A DNA stretch of 64,000 nt from Corbicula japonica (lineage: Eukaryota > Mollusca > Bivalvia > Venerida > Cyrenidae). Under the pieces are notes generated by a model. That model saw only the letters and a list, made by a program, of their open reading frames with translations. It made no database searches and was not told the DNA's origin. The stretch covers positions 214,501-278,500 of the forward strand of contig JAZAYU010000115.1 of assembly GCA_038501625.1 (NCBI GenBank). Direction: 5' to 3'. The position numbers were made by a program, and so were the translations under genes. Positions 55,504 through 64,000 of this stretch are shown here, one piece after another (positions within the stretch are counted from its first letter, which is position 1; each line of letters begins with the position of its first letter).

Positions 55504-55847
55504 AGCCCCTGTCACATTATACTGCATTTCCGTTGCATTTGCATGGTGCATTGCAAGAGTGCCATGAGATCGCAAGAAAAATCTGATATTTTTCGTGAAG
55601 ATGGAGATGTCTTGGCATCTTACAGCGACCAAAGTATTGTTGCTGGGTAGTTTTTATGAGTGTCTGTGTTTTTTATTGTGCATGCTGAAAGTGTCCACCT
55701 TCAGTCAGTGTTCTAGGTGATCCTAACGTGTTTACTGGCTATGCCACTGCATTGCTGCAGCAATGCTTGATATTGTACTGCCTGGACCTCCGCATTCTTG
55801 AACGCCATAGGATCGCTGTGAGAATGCAGCCATTGTGTGACAGGGGT
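55504..55847. mobile_element. Short TIR element, GCCCCTGTCACA ends
   Basis: AGCCCCTGTCACAT follows TTA at 55501-55503. The inverse TGTGACAGGGGT closes the copy at 55847, though the right TTA has become TTT. Inside are 'attgctgcagcaatg' palindromes and 'gatcgctgtgagaatgc'. The end style (TTA + AGCC...) matches the 56871 element. Probably PIF/Harbinger-like, non-autonomous. Confidence 0.65.
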
Positions 55848-56261
55848 TTTGCTTTTTGTCCATATCTTATCATAAGAGGCATAAATTATAATTTAAACAT
55901 AACAATACATCACCATAGTGTTGGTCTTGTGGGGGGAGGGGGGTGGTTGGGCGGATTGATGAGATAATTTCTGACAAAATCATTAAAAACACACAAAGAC
56001 TGAACAAGGGATATATATATTAAGGGATCAGGAAATGCTGGGTGACATTATTTGCAATATCTTGCCAGTGCATTGATAAAAAACAAATTCAATCTGCAAA
56101 GGAACTCTCTTTATTACAGTGCAAGTTCCTGGTACTCTTGTCATGACACATACAGGATTGCATAACAACGTTTCACATTGAAAGCATGACATCGATACAT
56201 TTGACTTAGCAAACAGCCTATCACTCTAAACACAGCTTATGACTTTGGATATATTATTTAA
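55848..56261. other. No gene; G-rich block
   Basis: 55931-55954 is G-rich on the plus strand (two runs of six G, then GG, GGG and GG). The overlapping frame is not supported. Confidence 0.35.
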
Positions 56262-56396
56262 CTGTTAACTCCATATATGCATGTTCTAATGTTTGTGACC
56301 AGTGTTGATCCAGATCAATTGGCATGGATCTGCTGACCGTTCTGGATCTACAGTAATTGTCCATGCAATATTACAACCATCCCATGGAGTTAATGG
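56262..56396. repeat. P1 palindromic element, internally deleted
   Basis: TTAA - CTGTTAACTCCATATATGC ... CATGGAGTTAATGG - TTAA, with AGTGTTGATCCAGATCAATT and TTCTGGATCTACAGTAATTG. Confidence 0.8.
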
Positions 56397-56870
56397 TTAA
56401 TGCATATTTAGACAGACCAATTCAAAAATACAATTAAACACATTTAAATTTAATTATGTTGCACTTTCTTGACCTTACCATGCAAATTCGGAAGGTCATT
56501 TTTATCTGTCCTTTATTTAATCTTCAAACCCTTTTTTTAATCAGATGGCCTGAATACATCTATAAAATGTGGAAATTCTGTTGTTTTTAAACTAATTCAT
56601 TCAATAATCTGAAAGTAATGGAAAAAAACCATCCATCTCTGAAATGTGTTTTGGACACAAATTTTGATCAATATCCCATAAAAACCCTGGAAAGATCTTT
56701 AAAATACTTCACAGTTGTTTGCTGTTGTCTGAATCGCATAAGTTATTTGAGAAAAAAAAACTATTTTCTTTTTTTGAAGCAATCTTGCTCCAATATTTAA
56801 TTTAATGATAGATAACATTTTCACCACAGAGACTGCATGCTCCTGTGTTTTTGTGACATGTGAGTGCTTA
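56397..56870. other. No recognisable feature
   Basis: AT-rich with no gene visible. Confidence 0.35.
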
Positions 56871-57448
56871 AGCCTGCTTTACACTGTCCCAGAATACAGC
56901 CCCAAATCCTCCAGGTTTCAAAACCAGGGCTCACCGGGACCGCATCAGTAGTGAAGCTGGGGATCGCCAGAAAGTGGCCCCTGTTGTGTTTAAAATTTTA
57001 AAATTCCAATGCCGGCTTATTCTGTGAGATCCCGGGCATCGCCCTACCTCTAACGGCACGATCACTCTAGCCACCAGGTGAAACATTAGTAAACCAGCAG
57101 CTGTGTCCAAGGTGGAAATAAAGTGACTTCCCGGTTTGGCCAAACATGTCAAGGAGGAGAGCTAATGTAGCCCCAACTCGTGCAGGTCGAACTACAGTTT
57201 GGCACCGTGGCAGCTGGTGAATGTCAGCATAGTAATGGTGGAGCCATGGTAACGCTACGGTGCAAGCTGGTGGACACCTATTCAACTTCAGAAGCCATAT
57301 TAAAACCATGATTTTATATAATTGTCCAAACAGGGATCCACTAGGCAGTGTGAACTAGGCCTTACGAATCTTCCCGGTCATCGCGGTCCACCGGCTACAA
57401 TTTACCAGGACGCACCGCGGCATACACTTGAACAGTGTGAAGCAGGCT
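56871..57448. mobile_element. DNA transposon with 17-bp TIRs and TTA duplication
   Basis: AGCCTGCTTTACACTGT (56871-56887) is matched by ACAGTGTGAAGCAGGCT at 57432-57448 with one mismatch. TTA flanks both sides (56868-56870, 57449-57451). The 578-bp interior is far richer in GC than its surroundings. Two minus-strand frames (73 and 80 codons) lack a recognised domain. The TTA duplication suggests a PIF/Harbinger-type non-autonomous element. Confidence 0.85.
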
Positions 57449-57516
57449 TTAGGTGAGGGAATTGAGAACTCATTAAATTAAAAGGGGAGTCATAACTCTG
57501 AAGTAAAAATTGGGTA

Positions 57517-58575
57517 CCGTATTCCGTTGTGCATAACGCGCATTGATGTATAACGCGCACCCATAATTTTGGTAAAAAATCGGCGGAAAAGCCGATTTCG
57601 GATGTATAACACGCATCAAAAATCGGCGCAAACGTAAGAAAATTTGGCTCCGATCTGAAGTATTTGTGTTGAAATAAAATATTACAAAGTAAAAACCATT
57701 AGTACACAAAAAAGATAGTAAAACAAAATCGGCGCCGACATAAGAAAATTCGGCGCGAATAAGTAAAATCGGCGCCGATTTGAAGTATTAAATTTGGTGC
57801 TGAAGTAAAATACAACAAAGTACAGAAAATCTTTAATTAACAATTAAGACAGTAAAATAATCATTATAATTAACGCAAACATGTCACCACCTACTCCAAC
57901 AATTGCATGCCAATCAGCTTATATATTGTCACACCTGTCAGGAATTAGCTCCATTTATCATATTTGAACAATAGGCATATTTGCATGTGCTTCAAACAAG
58001 GCAAGAGGCGTGAAAAGTATTATGAAAAAGGTCCTTTGAAACTCGAGATTAATTGTTAGTAACTATCAATATTTCGTAACAAGTCCAGATTGAAAGATGT
58101 TTCTGTAACATGTAATTACGCATAGAATTAATTGCAAAATAATAAAACCAAATATTATATTATATAAAACTCAATTTTTCACATTGCCAGAATCTATTGA
58201 ACGAGATGACAACAGCATTTGTGATTGTTTTATAATGTACTTCATCCGGTATAAATTTGAACAGCAAATGGCGGCCAATTTCGAAGTTAGTTTAGCAAAA
58301 AATTCAATGTCTTTTATGTAAGATCTTTCCTAAACTTTAATAGTTTGTTTCTTTAAAAAACTACAATTTGTTTTACTGTAATTCCGTGAAGAATCCTCGT
58401 GTGAGGACGGCTCGTTTCGTACTCGAATTCTGATATTCTTGCTGATCAGTGTGCTTTGTTTTTTCGGCGAAATTTAAGTGAAGAAATATACTGAAAAAGT
58501 TTATAGGATGTATAACGCGCACCCACGCGCATTTCGTGAGGTAAAAATGTGCGCGGTATACATAGCGGAATACGG
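57517..58575. mobile_element. DNA transposon with CCGTATTCCG ends at TA
   Basis: TA-CCGTATTCCG (57515-57526) is the exact inverse of CGGAATACGG-TA (58566-58577). Inside each end are diverged 'gtataacgcgcaccca' phrases, and 'aaaatcggcg' recurs near 57570-57770. The 1059-bp interior is CpG-bearing at the ends and AT-rich in the middle. The 129-codon minus-strand frame crossing the right end has no transposase motif. The TA target suggests the Tc1/mariner/pogo superfamily, but this is an inference. Confidence 0.82.
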
Positions 58576-58577
58576 TA

Positions 58578-59157
58578 TTCAATTCTTTGCAATAATTTTC
58601 TGAAACCAGAGTTTTTGTGACACAGTTCCTAAAGTAATTTGATATTCTGTACTGAAAATTTGAGATATTCCTGAAAATCAGCTTGTTTCCCTTGAGAACT
58701 CGGCAAACTTTCAACAAATTGATGAAGTTCAAAGTCGGTAGTTTAATTACAAACTTATCCATTATTATTTCAATATAATATAAAAGTTGCTTTTACTTTA
58801 AAACCATCCATTAATTTTGTTGAAAACATGGTATTATAAGCTTGATTTAATTTCTCTATTCTTTATAACTGATGTATGCTTTTCCTGAGAACGTGAACCA
58901 CAACAAAGTTATCAGTTTTTGTAACTATAGATTATGTGTTGCCACCATTAAAAAACTCAAAAGTTTTCCACCATTAAAGAGGACTTGAAGAGATTGTAAT
59001 ATTTAAAGTTACATTACTGTTGGTAATTTAGTCCAAAAATCTGTAAACAACCCATTAACTCAGGCTCAAAACAAAAAAAAGTCCACTAACTTAATTTAGC
59101 AGAGTTCATTGTTAAATTGCAAATGATGCCTTTAAATCTGCAGATATTATTTCTTTA
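58578..59157. other. No recognisable feature
   Basis: Nothing supports a gene or named repeat. Confidence 0.35.
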
Positions 59158-59346
59158 CCCTTTAGGTAAGGCTTATATCGCATAGGCAAACAGTTTAGAT
59201 CAAGATCAGCTGCCACATCCATGATTCATCAGGTTATTTAGGACCCAAACATTTAGATCCAGATCAGATGACACAGAATTGTGGTGGGTGATTTGGATCT
59301 AAGCTAGTCATCAGTGTGATAAAAGGCATATAAATGGAGTAAAGGG
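59158..59346. repeat. P1 palindromic element, shortened centre
   Basis: CCCTTTAGGTAAGGC ... AATGGAGTAAAGGG - TTAA (59347). The partner of the first arm is deleted, so the loop 'gattcatcaggttattta' follows at once. Confidence 0.8.
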
Positions 59347-59350
59347 TTAA

Positions 59351-60959
59351 AAAATAAACAAAAGCAAATTGTAAATGCTGCTTTAAACTCTTCAGATATT
59401 AAAAATTAAACAAAAAAATGCCAGGTTATTGACAGGAAGATTGCTGCTCTGTATTTCCAGAGGATCCCCCAAGATAGATGGATATTAAAGGCTTTTGCTG
59501 ATCTCTTTTTTCCTCATGAATGATTCAAAACATGGTATTCCAGCAGTGCAATCTATCTTAAACAGCATCCTGGGAATTGCTTTGCCCAGTACTTTGATAG
59601 AAATTAATGATTAACTCTGTTTTCAAGTTATATTGAGCCTTAATTGAATGCCATGATTTGATGATGCACTCACTAAGTGGATTTCAAAACTTTCTGGGAA
59701 AGTCATCATTTGAAAGTAGGCAAGTTTCCCTAATAGATAATTGGTCCAATCAATTAAGTACAGACAGTACCAAATACATGGAAAACATTTATTAGCCAGT
59801 GAATAATGTCAACTATTCCTGTGATTAATGTCATTTATTCATTTAACAGACATTATCAAGAAAATATTTGGGTTTAGTGCATGTATTCATTCACATTTAC
59901 AACTGTTAATCCCTCAGCTCACTTTAATAGACATTACAGAAGTTTAATGTTAATTTTTCTACTACCAAACATTGGAAAACTTCTTGGGGTTTCACTCAAA
60001 TTAATTTTTTGCTGTTGATACTTTATTGCACATTTAGTCCTGCATGACCAGAACACATGGCAGTATCATGTTGTTGGTTTTTACATGACTACATGTATAT
60101 ATTAATTTATCTGGCTCCTTGCAGAAAAAGATGTGATAGGACTGTGTACTTGCTTGGTTTCTGTACCATCAACAAATTTTATCCATTCAGAACTTAAATA
60201 AATGGATTATCTATCCATAAAGATAAGATTTAACAATCAAATTGGTAGGTCGGGAGTGGAGTAATTCTTTACACCAATAGATTCCTGTAGGAGTGAATCA
60301 AGCATTGAATACCACCAGAGGCTTCACAGTTTGCTAATTATTAGAACCCTAGAAATTTTAATGGAATGACCCACTTTCAGAGACGGGTAAGTCTATTAAA
60401 CAAATAAAGCAGGCTGCACAGTGCCAGACCCTAAAACACTTGTGGTTTCAAATCGAAACTAGATACCAGACTGCCACAATAGATGTTTAGATACAACAAT
60501 TGTTGCCCATAAAGCATCCAAGAAAACTTCATCAGTTAAGACCTCAGTCATTACCATCGGACATTCTTGGACACAAATCAATGTGTAATTTAGCACCACA
60601 CATTATAACTGTTATTACAGTTTTCTTGATTGCAAGGCAGCTGTCTTGAAGTCCATAAATCACCTTCATATAGACATCATAATGACCATTATGGATTTTC
60701 CTAACTTCTCTCTGGAGAGTTGTAGTGATGGAAAGCTGTCTGTTTGTTGATAATAAAGGACAAATGCCAGACCTCAGACCATTAATAGTCTTTTAATTTC
60801 CCTAAGATTTAGGTTGGAATCTTTATTAAAGAAGCTGTGTCATAAAACGGTTATTGGGAACAATGCTGTGAATGCTGCTTGCATCACAATTACAGTTGAA
60901 TTCATATAAACTGTATCAAAGAATTGCCATTGACGCATTTAGAACCTTGCTTAAATTCT
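59351..60959. other. No recognisable feature
   Basis: A donor-like ACGG|GTAAGTC occurs at 60386, with CACTTTCAG upstream, but no open exon is supported between them. No repeat family was identified. Confidence 0.35.
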
Positions 60960-60976
60960 GTATGGATGCCTGCAGT

Positions 60977-61010
60977 CCATGTGATCATACCCATGTATGT
61001 CTCCAGCAGG
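60977..61010 (+). other. Strong splice-donor site with possible micro-exon
   Basis: CTCCAGCAG then GTAAGTCTG matches the donor consensus very well, and GCCTGCAG lies 34 bases upstream as a possible acceptor. The 34 bases are open in one frame. With no neighbouring exon this may be a chance site. Confidence 0.2.
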
Positions 61011-61588
61011 TAAGTCTGATTTGATAATGATGTAAGTGTTGTTTAGGTACATTAGGACTTTTCTCCAGATTGTCTGTAATGGCTCTGGTTCAACATGACA
61101 TTAATGCTGTATTGCCAACTTTTGTTCTGTGAGACTGTAATGCCAGTAGTCCTGTTTGGCTGTCTTGTCTCCAGTTTAAAATCTGTAAGACACAATAATC
61201 CCACTTGCAGTGAAGGTTTTCTCAGATTGCTGTCCCCAGAGCAGGCATTGTTAGATGTGCTGTTTCTTAGAAAGGTAGTTTGATATTTAGCTTAGTGTTT
61301 ATCAGGTTCTATAGAAATATATAGATGACCCCAAAGCCTTGCAGATACAGAGCCAGTGCCTAGCCATCCATGCAAAAGACAGACACAGTACAATTCCATT
61401 TGTATCCCCCCTTAAAGGACAGCCCAAGCCTGCAACTATACTTCCACTCACAACAATTGACATTCTGCGAGGGTTTGAAATTCGCATAATATTATTACCA
61501 TCAAGGAAGATAATTGGAATTGATAACTACTCTAAGACATACTCATTCAGTTAACATGCTTTAGGGCACTTCTGCCTCCAGTTCAGGT
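61011..61588. other. No recognisable feature
   Basis: Frames of 61-71 codons overlap on opposite strands at 61302-61554; neither shows a family signature. Confidence 0.35.
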
Positions 61589-61715
61589 TCCAAGATTATA
61601 AAAGTGAGCTTGGAAACCAGTCTCAAATCTCAAGCATCTGATTGGCTGAAATGGTGACCAGTTGCCATTTCAGCCAGCCAGATACTTGAGATTTGAGACC
61701 GGTTTCCATTCACCC
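61589..61715. repeat. P2 palindromic element, right end lost
   Basis: CAAGATTATAAAAGTGAGC opens it. Arms ACCAGTCTCAAATCTCAAGC and its inverse (AGATACTTGAGATTTGAGAC) are well paired. The outer TTTATAACCTT end is missing. Confidence 0.8.
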
Positions 61716-62651
61716 TGGAACCTGGTGACACTGAAACTGTGAACTCCGAATGTTGCTTTGTGCTTTGGTTCTCTGGTTAAAACACTCGCAGACTCTCAAT
61801 TATTTTAAATGGTCAGGTATACAGATATACAAATAAAGAAATGTTTCTTCAATTCCAGTTCTATGTGACATAAGAAATAATTTACTCTGTATTTGTCACC
61901 AGGAGAAAGTTAGTACAGCTTTGGACAAAATTTCTCTGGTAAAAAATCAATGTTTAGGTTTCTGATAATGCTGCAATCAGTGTTCATGTGCTCCACAGCA
62001 AAGTAATTGAATTGAATTTTATGATGGCAGGAGACAAAACTTATATCATCACGAGATCAATATGGTCTTCATGGCTTTGAAAATGTTGCTTAATAGAGTA
62101 AAATCTCAATAAAATACTTCACCGGAAGGAAGTGGGATGGATCCTGAAATAGAATCCCTGTTGGTTTATGTAATCAAAACTGCGGCCACATTTGTCAGGC
62201 ACAGATTTTAAGCCATTAGATTGTGTTTTTATGAAAATACATTTTTTCCTCCGTGGTGTATTAAAATAAGACTGTTCAATAAGTTACTTTACATAATGTT
62301 TTATACTCCTCAAGATAGCAACATTACTTTGATCATCGCCATTCACATTTTAGTATTTTGATAAAAAATAATTGCTTTTTATAATTAGCCAAACAGTTTT
62401 CGAACATTTAAATAAGAGCATAGTTTAATTCGTTTATTCTTAGTATCACTGTTCTCTTAGATAGAAAATATTTAATCAAATAGTTTGTCTACTTTTCTTT
62501 ATAAAATGTTTGTTTTGCTGCTGAATTCTGGTAATACAGTACAAGTTTAGTGAAGAGACATAAATTATATGGTTTACATAATGGATAACTACATCAGTAT
62601 GTTACCCATAACTAGATAACTTGTTTAAACAAAATAAGTTTCTAGGATGAA
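61716..62651. other. No recognisable feature
   Basis: AT-rich; nothing supports a gene. Confidence 0.35.
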
Positions 62652-62877
62652 TTAACGTAAACTTCATTTTAAATGTCAATCCCCTAATAAATGCCTACCC
62701 CCGCACCCCACCCTTGACGTCTTTTAGGGAAAATATTAATCAGTTAATCCATATTTATTATCCAATATCCTTCAGAATCATATATTAGAATAAAAATAAT
62801 TAATATAAATAATAAGCGCCCGGGCCTTTCAGAAAATGTGAAGCCCCGGGGGCATTTAGAAGAATTTATACGGTATT
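62652..62877. mobile_element. Short TIR element, TACCGTAA family, copy 2
   Basis: Shares with 43680-43882 the phrase 'ccatatttattatccaatat', then 'ttcag', 'atattagaataaaa', 'taattaat' and 'agcgccc'. The right end (GGGGGCATTTAGAAGAATTT, ATACGGTA) is the inverse of the TACCGTA terminus; the left end is degraded. Confidence 0.65.
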
Positions 62878-64000
62878 TATATTTTTTCATATCATAGAAA
62901 ATCCAGAATTTTAATTATCTTACAAGGTTTCCTGACAATTATTATTATGACCAGTATAAATTTGACCGGTATTTGTTTTATTAGCAAGAGTATAGTAGTA
63001 TAGCATAACAGTATCAGATAATTATTTATCTTGACTGAAGAAAAAGTAGTCTAAATAGTCTTTTTAATTCTAAACCAATTCTAGGTTGGTCAAATTAAGT
63101 TTTGATTTGTAGAAATGTTCGGTTTTTGATGAATGAGAGGTTAATTCTTTGAAAGATGCTGTAATTTTTTGGCTGTGAACATTTAGGTTTCCAATATTCC
63201 TTCTTTGATAAAGACACTTTCTTCCTGGAGGGAACACACAATTTTGGCAGGATTTTGGCAAAGTTCTCCTTCATTTCATGCTAGAGTTGTGGCTGTCTGA
63301 TAGTAAAATTGTACTAGATCAATATAGTGTTTGTTAGATTATTGATACGCTAGTAAACCGGTGCATGCTGCGCAACAAATGATCAGAAGCACCGAGATGC
63401 AAACACTTCAATCTTATGCCAGTATTGTTTTACTTACAACTAAAGATTATAATCTTTTAGACACTCCAGTTGCACTTGGTTGATGTGCATCTCCAAACTA
63501 TTTTTCTTTTGATGTCAAAATTATTATTTTATGAAGGCAGAATATTTTATTATTAGTTTAACAGATATTTGTTTAAAAACACTTGCTGATTTTTATTGGG
63601 GAAGAAGGGAGAATTAGGGATATCCAAGGTATTGAATAGCTACATTAATTTTCATTCAAACAGTTAATAAAAATTTATTATGTAGTTACTTTATTTTGAC
63701 TTCAATACAAGCTGCATTATGTGAAATATTTTTTTTTAATTTAAGCTATATTATCTCAGTTTCTTGTTATATTTTTTTCCTACATATAAAAATATATTAT
63801 TTGAGTTTCTTTATTTAAACATAACTTTATTGACATTTATTACAATCATAAATAAAAAATGTTACTGTCTCAATTTACTAACATCTTATTGTTTACTTTA
63901 ACTTAGAGAACATCATCTCAATCACAATACATTTTTACCTCTGTATATCGATATAAATTTAATAATATTGGGATTTTTATCTCAGTCATAATGAAGGGGC
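62878..64000. other. AT-rich stretch without gene
   Basis: Very AT-rich with no convincing ORF; the 63-codon minus-strand frame at 63070 is not supported. Confidence 0.4.

Noticed and set aside
55931..55954. G-quadruplex
   Set aside because: Only three runs of three or more G separated by loops can be formed; a fourth run is not available in a strict motif.
56931..57309. Minus-strand frames in the GC-rich element as a transposase piece
   Set aside because: They are short and overlapping, and no DDE or zinc-finger motif is visible; high GC alone lengthens open frames.

Overview
The window reads as AT-rich nuclear DNA of an animal, most likely a marine bivalve mollusc. The support is indirect: dense small palindromic repeats, spliced coding relics, and long arrays built on 'ggccataactc'-type and 'gacctagtgacctag'-type units that I associate with bivalve genomes. 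I recognise no intact host protein gene, rRNA or tRNA gene. Most of the 64 kb appears intergenic or intronic and is filled with mobile-element debris. The clearest elements are defined by terminal inverted repeats (TIRs), target-site duplications (TSDs), or both.

Region 1-14 kb: a possible tRNA-like SINE head (about 413-485), several inverted-repeat elements, a four-unit 151-bp array (6976-7578), a 937-bp element with a TTA TSD (9326-10262) that holds a second nested element, and a broken Crypton-like tyrosine recombinase gene (12137-13655) with two exons, an in-frame TGA and a central deletion.

Region 14-23 kb: an eight-unit 145-bp array (about 15093-16250), then the most striking object: a complete, apparently very young LTR element (18513-21514). 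It has 850-bp LTRs in which I see no difference, a 4-bp TSD, a primer-binding-site candidate, a polypurine tract, and one ORF coding a coiled-coil/double zinc-knuckle Gag-like protein, with no pol. It sits inside an older element bounded by 12-bp inverted repeats.

Region 23-48 kb: few coding signals. A weak bidirectional promoter and first-exon candidate lies at about 24.6-25.0 kb, with one possible small exon at 27.5 kb. A 1.43-kb element (35555-36988) splits a TTAA-flanked element whose unbroken sister lies 2 kb upstream. A degenerate LINE reverse-transcriptase fragment is at 45.3 kb.

Region 48-64 kb: a 33-bp minisatellite, a long perfect-looking hairpin, 25-bp and GAT tandem repeats, and several short inverted-repeat elements.

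Two palindromic families run through the whole window. Family P1 (27 copies or fragments, about 220-240 bp when intact) is two consecutive hairpins flanked by TTAA and ends in CCCTTT/AAAGGG. Family P2 (9 clear copies) is a roughly 130-145 bp hairpin with CCAAT-box-like arms. No genes here form an operon or pathway; what is biologically active, if anything, is the young LTR element.
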